From an uncultured Campylobacter sp. (lineage in GTDB: Bacteria > Campylobacterota > Campylobacteria > Campylobacterales > Campylobacteraceae): 64,000 nucleotides of DNA. The translations under genes and the position numbers were made by a program. Below the pieces are notes generated by a model. That model had not been told where the DNA came from and made no database searches. It worked only from the letters and a program-made list of their open reading frames with translations. Every line of letters begins with the position of its first letter. The stretch's first letter is position 1. This document shows positions 35,918 to 44,432 of the stretch, one piece after another. The stretch is from contig NZ_CAURPW010000009.1 of NCBI RefSeq assembly GCF_963526985.1, positions 1 to 64,000 of the forward strand, written 5' to 3'.

Positions 35918-35991
35918 CTACGCAAAGCGGGGGCAACCCCGCGTAGCTGGAAAAACGTAAATTTTTCTGCTTTTAGCGGGATTTATCCCGC
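35918..35991 (+). repeat. Tandem degenerate hairpins after flagellin
   Basis: Two related hairpins: CTACGC...GCGTAG enclosing GCGGGG/CCCCGC (35918-35946), then GCGGG/CCCGC with ATTTAT loop (35976-35991), both followed by GCGTAGC. They look like a duplicated structure, perhaps for 3' end stability of an abundant transcript. Confidence 0.5.
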
Positions 35992-36105
35992 GTAGCGTAA
36001 ATTTATATGAGTTCCTAGCCTAACAAATTTACTTACGGCTAGGGATTTTGCTTGCGATTTTGGATTAAGATAGCCTTAATCAAATCTCTTCAAATAAGTT
36101 TGTCT

Positions 36106-36124
36106 AAAGGCGAGAGCCTTTTTT
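36106..36124 (+). terminator. Intrinsic terminator (AAAGGC-GAGA-GCCTTTTTT)
   Basis: A 6-base GC-ended stem with GAGA tetraloop runs directly into six T residues. It is the best terminator candidate for the flagellin transcript. Confidence 0.65.
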
Positions 36125-36136
36125 AAAAGTGAATTT

Positions 36137-36162
36137 TAGCCGAGTGTGCGCTCGGCTATTTT
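36137..36162 (+). terminator. Second terminator-like hairpin upstream of antiporter gene
   Basis: Arms TAGCCGAG (36137-36144) and CTCGGCTA (36151-36158) form a perfect 8-base stem followed by TTTT. Confidence 0.6.
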
Positions 36163-36296
36163 ACTCTCGGTATTTGCCGTAAATTTCAAAGCCCAAATCC
36201 TAAAATCTAATCCAAAGCAGTCTTCTTAATTAGCGCAAATTTATCAAACCGTAACGAAGCTTAAGCTATAATCGCGCATTTTTAGAAAGGATAAAT

Positions 36297-37469
36297 TTGC
36301 AAACCGACGGACTAAGTATTCTTATCGTTCTAGCTCTTATCGTTTTTTCATCGCCGTATTTTTCTAAAATTTTACGCATCCCTATCGCGCCCGTGGAGAT
36401 TATTTTAGGCGCGCTCGCAGGATACCTAGGCCTCATAGGCCACAATGAAATGTTTAAAATCGTGAGCGAAGTGGGATTTTTTTATCTGATGTTTTTGGCG
36501 GGCACCGAGGTTGATCTAAAGATATTTTTTACAACCGATAAGAAAATTTTAAAGCTCGGACTCTTATATATCGCCATACTTTACGCGCTTTCGGCGTTTA
36601 CTACCTTTGCGTTTAATATCGATAAGCTATTTATCTTGATAATTCCTTTGATGAGCGTGGGGATGATTTTTACGCTTTTTAAAGAGTACGGCAAGGATAA
36701 AGATTGGCTAAATTTAGGCATGCTCGTAGGCTCCATCGGAGAGGTCGTTAGCATTGCCGCGCTTACTTTCGTCGGAGCGTATATGAAATTTGGTGCCGGT
36801 AGTGAGCTTGCGCTCACGACGCTATATCTGGGCGGCTTTTTGGCGCTTAGCGCTGGCGCGTTTAAGGCGCTAAACGTACTATTTTGGTGGTATCCGCAGC
36901 TGCGCGTCATCTTGATGCCTCACTACGATAATGCCGAAAAAGACATCCGTTTGTGCATGGCGCTATTTTTTAGCATCATCGCGCTTATGCTTTACCTAAA
37001 TTTAGAGATTGCATTTGGCGCTTTTGTAGCAGGAACCTTTATAGCGACCTTTTTTGATCATAAAAAAGACCTGCCGCATAAGCTTGCGAGTTTCGGCTTT
37101 GGATTTTTGGTACCGACTTTTTTCGTTCATATCGGTTCGACGTTTAAGTTAAATGCCATTTTTATAGACGGAGTGGTTAGGGACGCGCTACTAATCGTAA
37201 CAGTTATGACTTTGTTTAGAGCCGTGAGCGCGAGCGTGTTTTTAAATTTGCTAGGCTTCCGCAAAACCCTTCTTTACGCACTTTCGCACTCGATGCCCCT
37301 AACGCTTCTAATCGCGGTTGCTACCATAGCCTACAAATCAGGCGGTATAAATGAAAATTTTTACTTCTCTTTCATACTAGCGAGCCTAACTCAGGCTATA
37401 ATAGTAACGATTTGTATCAAAATCCTAATGAGCTACGAAAATAAAAATTTGCAAAAGGAGCTAAAATGA
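36297..37469 (+). CDS. CPA2-family cation/proton antiporter
   Basis: A 390-residue polytopic membrane protein, with about 12 hydrophobic segments, matching the KefB/NapA-type exchanger core; it lacks a TrkA-N regulatory tail. Motifs: PVEIILGALAGYLG near 32 and FFLMFLAGTEVDL-like sequence near 60-75, and LEIAFGAFVAGTF near 237-249. The start is taken as TTG 36297 after AAAGGATAAA. A TATAAT at about 36264 is a plausible -10. It overlaps gltA by 4 bases (ATGA), so they are co-translated. Confidence 0.8.
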   Translation: MQTDGLSILIVLALIVFSSPYFSKILRIPIAPVEIILGALAGYLGLIGHNEMFKIVSEVGFFYLMFLAGTEVDLKIFFTTDKKILKLGLLYIAILYALSAFTTFAFNIDKLFILIIPLMSVGMIFTLFKEYGKDKDWLNLGMLVGSIGEVVSIAALTFVGAYMKFGAGSELALTTLYLGGFLALSAGAFKALNVLFWWYPQLRVILMPHYDNAEKDIRLCMALFFSIIALMLYLNLEIAFGAFVAGTFIATFFDHKKDLPHKLASFGFGFLVPTFFVHIGSTFKLNAIFIDGVVRDALLIVTVMTLFRAVSASVFLNLLGFRKTLLYALSHSMPLTLLIAVATIAYKSGGINENFYFSFILASLTQAIIVTICIKILMSYENKNLQKELK

Positions 37470-38740
37470 GCGATACGGTTACGCTAACAGACAACAGAAA
37501 CGGCAAAAGCTACGACTTTCCGATACTGCACGGTACGATGGGGCCCGACGTCATCGACATCTCGACCTTTTTTAGCGATACGGGGATGTTTACATTTGAC
37601 CGCGGATATACCTCGACGGCGATGTGCCGCTCTAGCATCACTTATATCGACGGGCTAAAAGGCGAGCTGATGTACCGCGGCTACGACATCGCGTATCTAG
37701 CGGAAAACAAAACCTTCATCGACGTGGCGTATCTGCTGCTAAATAAAGAGCTGCCGAACAAAAAGCAATACGACGAATTTAAACTCGAGCTTAAAAAACG
37801 CAGCTTCATTCACGAGGGCATGATGAAAATTTTCGACGCTTTCCCGGATAAGGCGCATCCGATGGCGATCTTGCAAGCGGCGGTCTCGGCGCTTTCGGCG
37901 TTTTACTTTGACCACCTAAACATGGATAAGCCCGAGGAGTACCACGAGATGGCGATGCGAATAATCGCCAAAATCCCTACTATCGCGGCGTTTTCTTATA
38001 GATTTTCGCGCGGGTTGCCGATCATTTATCCGAATTTAGACCGCGGCTTTACCGAAAATTTCCTCTACATGATGAGAGCCTATCCGTACGAGCACGTGGA
38101 TCTAAAACCTATCGAGGTTAAGGCGCTAGATACGGTCTTTATGCTGCACGCCGATCACGAGCAAAACGCCTCTACGACGACCGTTCGCACCGTAGGCTCG
38201 ACGCACGCGCACCCGTATGCGTGTATCGCCGCGGGTATCGGAGCGCTGTGGGGCTGGGCTCACGGCGGCGCAAACGAAGGCGTTATCCGCCAGTTAGAGC
38301 AGATCGGCTCGGTCGAAAACGTCGATAAATACATCGCTCGCGCCAAAGACAAAAACGATCCGTTTAGGCTGATGGGGTTTGGTCACCGCGTGTATAAAAA
38401 CTTCGATCCGCGCGCCAAAGTGCTAAAATCTATGTGCGATAAGTTATTTGACGAGATCGGCATAAACACCGAGCTTCTAAAAATCGCCAAAAAGATCGAG
38501 GAGATCGCGCTAAACGACGAGTATTTCATCTCGCGCAACCTCTACCCGAACGTCGATTTTTACTCGGGACTGATTTTAAAGGCGCTTAGCATACCAAACG
38601 ATATGTTTGCGGTTATTTTCGTCATCGGCAGGATCCCGGGCTGGATCAGCCAGTGGATAGAGCTAAAAGAGCAGGAGAGTATCAAGATCGTGAGGCCGAG
38701 GCAGTTGTATGTGGGCGAGACGAACAGAACGCCGAAATAA
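37466..38740 (+). CDS. gltA: Citrate synthase
   Basis: Condenses oxaloacetate and acetyl-CoA. The 424-residue type II enzyme has the catalytic His segments HADHEQNASTTTVR and GFGHRVYKNFDPRA and the Asp in NVDFYSGLIL. The N-terminal extension of about 40 residues fits the hexameric NADH-regulated form. Operonic with the antiporter gene. Hairpin element copy F begins about 11 bases after the stop. Confidence 0.96.
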   Translation: MSDTVTLTDNRNGKSYDFPILHGTMGPDVIDISTFFSDTGMFTFDRGYTSTAMCRSSITYIDGLKGELMYRGYDIAYLAENKTFIDVAYLLLNKELPNKKQYDEFKLELKKRSFIHEGMMKIFDAFPDKAHPMAILQAAVSALSAFYFDHLNMDKPEEYHEMAMRIIAKIPTIAAFSYRFSRGLPIIYPNLDRGFTENFLYMMRAYPYEHVDLKPIEVKALDTVFMLHADHEQNASTTTVRTVGSTHAHPYACIAAGIGALWGWAHGGANEGVIRQLEQIGSVENVDKYIARAKDKNDPFRLMGFGHRVYKNFDPRAKVLKSMCDKLFDEIGINTELLKIAKKIEEIALNDEYFISRNLYPNVDFYSGLILKALSIPNDMFAVIFVIGRIPGWISQWIELKEQESIKIVRPRQLYVGETNRTPK

Positions 38741-38750
38741 TTTTAAATTT

Positions 38751-39327
38751 GACGGCTTGTCTTTTTCCTTTATACTTCGTTAGAAATTTCGCCGAAGCTC
38801 GGTTACGTATTTCATATACGCGCCCTCGCTCGGCTCATTTCTGCCTCGTCTAAAGAAAAAATACGGCGCCTCATAGATTTAGGTTCAAATTTAGGTCTAA
38901 ATTTAACCAAATTTGCCAGTTTTTTGTCCACCAAGACCCGTATCTTGAAAACGTAAATTTAAATTTGCGACGCTTTGCGCAAGCAAAGCAGTGTCGCCGC
39001 CTTGAACGTGCAGTAGAGTTAGAGAGGGCTTGGGAGAGGGTCTGCTTCTGGCAGTTGCGAGTGCGTAGCACGACACAAAGGAAGGCAACGCTTCGTAAGT
39101 AGGTCTGCTAGCAGTTACGAGCCGTAGGCGAAGTAAAGCCCCTTCCTCTCCCAAAGGAAAAAGCCGAAATTCGCAAATTTGACTTTAAATTTGAACACAA
39201 AACGATAAGGCGAAGTATCTTGGGATGAATTTAAATGTTGCGACGAAATTTTCGACCGAAGATAGAACATATAGTTCATCGAGGGAGAAAATTTCTAGCT
39301 CATTTAAAGGCGTGCAAGAGACAAGCC
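38751..39327. repeat. Intergenic hairpin element, copy F (full three modules plus inverted unit)
   Basis: The largest copy, filling the gltA-cysQ gap. The left unit (38751-38876) starts GACGGCTTGTCTTTTT, with AGAAATTTCG/CATTTCT arms and apical CGTAT/ATACG. A CAAGACCCGTATCTTGAAAA box (about 38932-38951), module 2 hairpin (38967-38997) and module 3 with arms TTGGGAGAGG (39030-39039) and CCTCTCCCAA (39145-39154) follow. The right, inverted unit (39204-39327) has apical GAAC/GTTC around TATAT and ends GACAAGCC, 18 bases before the cysQ ATG. Terminal inverted repeats therefore bound a segment of about 577 bp. Confidence 0.75.
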
Positions 39328-39345
39328 TTTTTAAAAGAAACAAAA

Positions 39346-40218
39346 ATGCAAAATTTAAACGAACTATTACGCTTAGCCAAACTTGCGGCTACAAAAGCAG
39401 GCAATGAGATACTTAAATTTTACGCCCACAAGGGCTTTGACGACGAGATTTTAGCGGCTCGTTCGACTTTACCCGAAAGCGCACGTAGCCAAAACTGCCG
39501 GGATTTCGAGGTGAATTTAAAAACCGATCATTCGCCCGTGACCTCGGCCGATCTCGCGGCAAACGCTGCGATATTTGAAACGCTAAAAAGCTCGCAGATC
39601 CAAATTTGCTCGGAGGAAAAGATTTTGGGCGAGTCCGCGCGGACGTTTTGGCTCATTGATCCGCTAGACGGCACGAAGGATTTTATCGAGGGTAGCGGCG
39701 AGTTTTGCGTCTGCATCGCGCTCATAGAGGACGGTCGCCCCATTCTTGGCATCATCTACGTGCCCGTTACCGGCGAAATTTATAGCGCGGCAAAAGGCGA
39801 ACGAACGCAAAAAGAGCTTTATAAAAACGGAGCGTTTATCCCGCAAATTTTAGCCGCAAAAGAGCGCGTGCCGCAAACGATAATCAGCGGCAAACGCGGC
39901 AAAAACGTAACGGCCGGCAAGCTCGCAACCGCCCTAAATTTAGACATCGCGCGACTAAGCTCGGCGATCAAATACTGCCGCATCGCCGAAAATCTCGCGG
40001 GCGCTTACATGCGCTACTCGCCAAGCTCTATCTGGGACAACGCTGCGGGCGAGATGATCGCTGCAGGCGCGGGCGCAAAGATGATCGATCTAGCGACGCT
40101 AAAAGCCCCGATCTACGACGCCGCCTCGCTAAAAAATAACGAGTTTATCGTCATCGCAAAGGATTTTCTGGCCCGCGAGGATGAAATTTTACGAGCGATA
40201 AAAGAGCTAAATTTATAA
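39346..40218 (+). CDS. cysQ: CysQ-like 3'(2'),5'-bisphosphate nucleotidase / inositol monophosphatase family
   Basis: Mg-dependent phosphatase; CysQ hydrolyses PAP from sulfate assimilation. The 290-residue protein has the family's metal sites SEEKIL, WLIDPLDGTKDF (about 103-114) and SIWDNAAGEMIAAGAGA. CysQ fits best because of the DHSPVTSADLAAN segment. ATG 39346 is preferred; a longer in-frame extension would read through the inverted hairpin unit and is not credible. Ribosome signal is weak, so translation may depend on the element's structure. Confidence 0.85.
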   Translation: MQNLNELLRLAKLAATKAGNEILKFYAHKGFDDEILAARSTLPESARSQNCRDFEVNLKTDHSPVTSADLAANAAIFETLKSSQIQICSEEKILGESARTFWLIDPLDGTKDFIEGSGEFCVCIALIEDGRPILGIIYVPVTGEIYSAAKGERTQKELYKNGAFIPQILAAKERVPQTIISGKRGKNVTAGKLATALNLDIARLSSAIKYCRIAENLAGAYMRYSPSSIWDNAAGEMIAAGAGAKMIDLATLKAPIYDAASLKNNEFIVIAKDFLAREDEILRAIKELNL

Positions 40219-40389
40219 ACCAAAAGGCAACCCGCCGCATTGCAAATTTAAACGGTTCAAGTAAATGCCATTATATAGCAACGCCGAATTTAAGACCCGC
40301 TAGACGAGAGTCGATAAATTTCATTAAAATTTAGCTAAAATCGTAGTCAAATTTCAAGCCCTAAGTCGCCAAACGCTTAAAGGAAACAG

Positions 40390-40935
40390 TTGTTAAAAAT
40401 CATAAAATCAGTTCTTAGCGTCATTTTCCAGGCTAGAATTTTATTTGTCCTTTTTTACTTTTGCGCCTTCGTCACTTTTGCGCCCATGGCGTCTATCTTG
40501 GGCGCGGAGACGAGCCAAATGACGCTTTCTGCGCTATTTAACCCGCTCACGATACTATCTTGCGCATTGCTTGCCGTTTATATCGGCTTTAGGGTCGCAG
40601 CATATAAAAATCACGGCATAGATTGCAAAATGGACGCCGTATTTTTCATCGCTTTGAGCTGGATATTTTTTATGCTGTTTTGCTTGGCGACGCTTCTTGC
40701 GACCGTTTTATTTTTGGAGGATTTTAGAGGCTTGCCGTCGCGAGAATTTTGCTCGCTACTTTTAGTTATGGCGGTTGCTGCGGCGTGGCACACGCTTAAG
40801 AGCTCGGAATACAAATTAAGCGTATTTTACGAGCGAAAAGCCGGCGCAAAAATAAATATAGACAAAATCTTAATTTATTCAGTCTTAGCGTTTGCGGCGA
40901 TTGTCGCGGTAGCGTTTTTGATAAAGCGATTTTGA
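40390..40935 (+). CDS. Four-helix membrane protein, unknown function
   Basis: A 181-residue polytopic protein with four hydrophobic segments (about 8-34, 50-66, 83-110 and 157-177). Not recognised. The start is TTG at 40390 after AAAGGAAACAG. It stands alone between cysQ and a gene-poor stretch. Confidence 0.6.
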   Translation: MLKIIKSVLSVIFQARILFVLFYFCAFVTFAPMASILGAETSQMTLSALFNPLTILSCALLAVYIGFRVAAYKNHGIDCKMDAVFFIALSWIFFMLFCLATLLATVLFLEDFRGLPSREFCSLLLVMAVAAAWHTLKSSEYKLSVFYERKAGAKINIDKILIYSVLAFAAIVAVAFLIKRF

Positions 40936-41318
40936 GGCTTAAATTTGACGCTTGATACCAGATTTGCTTGCGAAACGCCGCACCTAACTTAAAGCGATTT
41001 ACTTTTGCCGCCGTTTGAGCCGGCGGGCAAATTTGCGTTTGGGCGCTACCAGACGGTTGCAGTCTGTTTTTGGATGCGGATAAATTTAGTTTTTGGCGTC
41101 GCGACAAATCAGACTTTTAACCGGTTTGCTCCGAGGCGCGCAAAGCCTAGTTTTAAATTTATGGCGATTTCGTAGGCACGCTTTTTCCGCGACCAACCGT
41201 CCGCCCAAAATCCGCGTCTTTATACCGTGTAGAGGCTAAATTTACGCAAATTTGACGACGAGGGCGGCCGAATTTGCGACCGAAACTCAAATTTTGCCGC
41301 GCCGCCTTAAAACTAAAT
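40936..41318. other. 383-bp convergent gap, no gene seen
   Basis: Between converging genes. I find no open frame with a start signal, no RNA gene and no hairpin element; scattered AAATTT words only. Confidence 0.5.
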
Positions 41319-42353
41319 CTAAATCCTCGCTAGCTCACTTCTAGGACTTGCTTGCAGATCAAGCCCCGCAAACTCGCCGCGCAGGTATTTTTCGCGTCCC
41401 GCGCGCGCGATCATCGCGGCATTATCGGAGCAAAACTCCAGCGGCGCGCAGATGAGCTCGCAGCCGTGCTTCTCACACAGAGCTTGCAGGCGGGAGCGCA
41501 GATTTAGATTCGCGCTTGCTCCGCCCACGACGCCGAAACGCTCAAATTTACGCTGAGCAAAGATCTTTTCTAGCTTGTTTAAGATATGCTTGCAAGCGGT
41601 ATTTTCAAAGGCAAAGCAGATATCGGCGATCTCCTGTGCGCCCAAATTTCCGCTTGCGGCGAGCTTTTCGGTTTCGACGCGAATCTGATTTTTTAGCCCC
41701 GAGAAGCTATACGCCGTGCGCGCGTCGCCAAGCAGCGGCACGGTAAATTTAAACCTCTCGCGCCCGCTCTTTGCCGCTTTTTCGACCGCTACGCCGCCAG
41801 GATACCCAAGCCCCAGCATCTTTGCGACTTTGTCAAAGCTCTCGCCGAAGCTATCGTCCATCGTGGCGGCTAGCACGCCGACAGCCCCGTCCGCGCCGAT
41901 ATCTAGCACCATCGTGTGCCCGCCGCTAACTAGCAGCATGCCCGCGGGCAGCCGCGCCTCCTGCGACAAAAATAGCGAATACACGTGCCCGGCGAGGTGA
42001 TTTACGGCGATTAGCGGCACGCGCAGCGACGAGGCGAGCGCCTTTGCCATCGCGACGCCGCCCACTAGGCTCACGGAGAGCCCCGGCTCGTTCGTGACGG
42101 CGACGGCTTTGACGCGGGGTAGTTCTGCTTTGATCTGCTCTAAAATTTTAGGCAGCGCAGCCGTATGAAGCCTGGCGGCAAGCTCCGGTACCACCCCGCC
42201 AAATGCGCAGTGCTCGGCATCTTGCGAGATTTTTTTGTGAAATTTTAGCTCCAGCGTCTCGATGTCCAGTAGCGCAACCGAGCTGTCGTCGCAGCTGCTT
42301 TCTATACCCAAAATCAGCCCGCCCGCACTGCCATGTTGTAAATTTTCGCTCAT
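41319..42353 (-). CDS. tsaD: tRNA threonylcarbamoyladenosine transferase TsaD
   Basis: Catalytic subunit for t6A37 modification of ANN-decoding tRNAs. The 344-residue protein has the N-terminal ILGIESSCDDSSVAL motif, the iron-binding VNHLAGHVYS (His-x3-His) and the VSGGHTMVLDIG segment. Family-typical length. Essential in most bacteria. Start chosen at 42353, with GGAAAA upstream. Confidence 0.95.
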   Translation of the reverse strand: MSENLQHGSAGGLILGIESSCDDSSVALLDIETLELKFHKKISQDAEHCAFGGVVPELAARLHTAALPKILEQIKAELPRVKAVAVTNEPGLSVSLVGGVAMAKALASSLRVPLIAVNHLAGHVYSLFLSQEARLPAGMLLVSGGHTMVLDIGADGAVGVLAATMDDSFGESFDKVAKMLGLGYPGGVAVEKAAKSGRERFKFTVPLLGDARTAYSFSGLKNQIRVETEKLAASGNLGAQEIADICFAFENTACKHILNKLEKIFAQRKFERFGVVGGASANLNLRSRLQALCEKHGCELICAPLEFCSDNAAMIARAGREKYLRGEFAGLDLQASPRSELARI

Positions 42354-42559
42354 TTTGTAAATTTTCCTTTTTTAGCGCATTTTACCGCTTTTTGCTTTCG
42401 CGGTTATAAATTCGGCCCGCTTCCTAGCAAAGGCGGCAAAATACGCGCGCAAATCGCTTGTCGCAAATTTGCGACAGACCCAAATTTACCGCCGAGACCC
42501 GAATCTTGACGGTGCTAAATTTGGTTTTTTAAATTTGATACAATGCTTGAAAGTATCTT

Positions 42560-42874
42560 GTTTTCTTGTTAAGGGGGAAGGGGCTTGAATTACGAAGTCG
42601 CTCCCTTCCCCCTTAACGATCCCCTATCCCCTACGACGTGAGGGGTGGCAACACTGCTTTGCCTTGCAGGCAAAGCGTCGCGAGTTTAAATTTGACATTT
42701 TCAGGGTGCGGGTCTCAGCGGCTCAAATTTGCAAATTTGAGCGAGGGAAGTCGGGGTGAAGTATTTTTGCGTTTAGACGCGGCGGATTTGAAATTTTGCG
42801 ACGGGAGCTACCTCGTCGGTAGTGACCGAGCGTAATTTCAAATCCAACAAAGTATAAACCAAAAAGACAAGTCG
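42560..42874 (-). repeat. Intergenic hairpin element, copy G (three modules)
   Basis: Read on the minus strand it starts 5 bases after the creD stop with CGACTTGTCTTTTT. Unit 1 (about 42741-42874) has GGATTTGAAATT/AAATTTCAAATCC-type arms and apical CTACC/GGTAG with GACGA loop. The GGGTGCGGGTCTCAGCGG box (about 42705-42722) follows, then module 2 hairpin (42647-42681) and module 3 with perfect arms TTAAGGGGGAAGGG (42569-42582) and CCCTTCCCCCTTAA (42603-42616) around TACGAAGTCGC. No gene in 42354-42879. Confidence 0.78.
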
Positions 42875-42879
42875 AAAAG

Positions 42880-44208
42880 CTAAATTTTCAGCCCGTTTTC
42901 GTACCAATCTATCTTCCTGGTCAAATACATCACCAACGCTATCACCGCAAATATCATCACGCTGCCCATCAAAAGCGCGTAGTCCTCGGACTGCAAGATG
43001 CCGTAGAGCAAGCAGTAGCTAACCGCATGCACGAGCGCGATAAATACACCCCATTTGCGCGCCCGAAAGATCGCCGAGCCGTAGAAAAGTATCGTCGCGC
43101 ACACGGCTGCGGCCGCGATGAGATAGCTGGCTAGGAAGCTGATATGCTCGGAAAACGAGAGCACAAGCAGGTAAAACAGCACGTCGGCGACTCCGATGAG
43201 TAGATACTGGATCGGGTGGATGCGGACGCGGCTATAAATTTCGCACAAAAATATCGCCAAAAACGGTACCGCCAGAAACAAGATCGCGTACGTCACGCAG
43301 CGCGCGATGAGCGAGTAGTTGTTTACGGGGCTGATGAAGCTAGCCTCGACGCCCTCAAACCGTATATCGCGTCCGCCGTTCATGATCCACGCCTGCGGGA
43401 CGCCGGTGCTAAGCCCCGAAATCTCCCACTGCGCGTTAAAGCCGCTGCTCGTGACTTCGCGAGATTTAGGCAGCCAGCCTCCGCTAAAAGACGGCGAGCT
43501 CCACGATGATTTTACGTCAAATTTATTATCCTGCCCCACGGGAACGAAGCTCGCGCTCTGCCCGCCTTGCATAGATAGCGTGCCCGCTAGCTCAAAGCCG
43601 CCGTTTGCTAAATTTGCGGGTAGCTTGTAGTGGACGCTTTGCCCAAAGGGCGAGTGTTTAGGCGGCGCAAAAGACTGCGCGAGATCCTGTCCATTTGCTT
43701 TTAACGCGGGAAATGCGGTAAATGTCTTTTTGCTACCCACGCCTAAAATCAGCGTCGCCTCGCTTAGCAAAACGTCGCTTTCCTGGATATTTAGCTGTTC
43801 GAAATTTAGCGGCGCAAATTTGGCTTTTAGCGCGACTTCGCCGTTAAAAACGGGCACGCTAAAGATACCGCGCTTTAGATACTGCGGATTTAGCTGGGTC
43901 GATAGCTCGTAAGACTGCGGCGCTATCATGATCTGCTCGGTGGTCTGCGATACCGTAGGTACGCCGCTTTCGTTATAGACGGCCGCTTGCTTTTTGTACG
44001 GCACCGAGATCAAAACGCCCTCGATCCTAAGCTCGCCGCCGACGGGTTGCATGATGGACTCCTCGGCGGTGCGCTTGACGTAGGCGCGATCAGAGATCAT
44101 CGAGCTGATGAAACCTAGCGGGATAAGTAGCAGCAAAAGCAAGACGAAAATAATGACGGGCTTCGTCCAAAAGCCGCCTCTGACGCTATCCATGATTTTG
44201 TTTTCCAT
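42880..44208 (-). CDS. creD: Inner membrane protein CreD family
   Basis: A 442-residue protein of the CreD family, associated elsewhere with envelope integrity and beta-lactam or colicin response. It has one N-terminal transmembrane helix (about 17-35), a large periplasmic domain (about 45-290, with LLSEATLILGVGSKK) and six C-terminal helices starting near YSLIARCVTYAILF. The creBC two-component genes are not adjacent, so the regulator is unknown. AAAGGAAA precedes ATG. Confidence 0.88.
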   Translation of the reverse strand: MENKIMDSVRGGFWTKPVIIFVLLLLLLIPLGFISSMISDRAYVKRTAEESIMQPVGGELRIEGVLISVPYKKQAAVYNESGVPTVSQTTEQIMIAPQSYELSTQLNPQYLKRGIFSVPVFNGEVALKAKFAPLNFEQLNIQESDVLLSEATLILGVGSKKTFTAFPALKANGQDLAQSFAPPKHSPFGQSVHYKLPANLANGGFELAGTLSMQGGQSASFVPVGQDNKFDVKSSWSSPSFSGGWLPKSREVTSSGFNAQWEISGLSTGVPQAWIMNGGRDIRFEGVEASFISPVNNYSLIARCVTYAILFLAVPFLAIFLCEIYSRVRIHPIQYLLIGVADVLFYLLVLSFSEHISFLASYLIAAAAVCATILFYGSAIFRARKWGVFIALVHAVSYCLLYGILQSEDYALLMGSVMIFAVIALVMYLTRKIDWYENGLKI

Positions 44209-44432
44209 TGGATTTCCTTTTGATTTTTTGCACTGCGATTTTAACTAGAAATCGTAATAAATCGGTAAAGGAGTCGGAAATTTCGGCTAAATTTCGGATT
44301 AAATTTAATGCCTAAAATCTACGGCTAAATTTACGCGAACTAAAATTAGCCGTTAAATTTAACCTAGCTTGCCGGTAGTTGCGCCTATCGCAAAACTTAC
44401 GAGGCAGGCCGTAGCCCGCCTCTTAAGCTTGC

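Noticed and set aside
39235..39345. N-terminal extension of the cysQ gene
   Set aside because: The extra 37 residues are encoded by the inverted hairpin unit and do not resemble the phosphatase family, which begins at ATG 39346.
4936..42874. Repeated units as a CRISPR array
   Set aside because: Units are kilobases apart, about 130 bp long, in both orientations, with no regular spacers and no cas genes.
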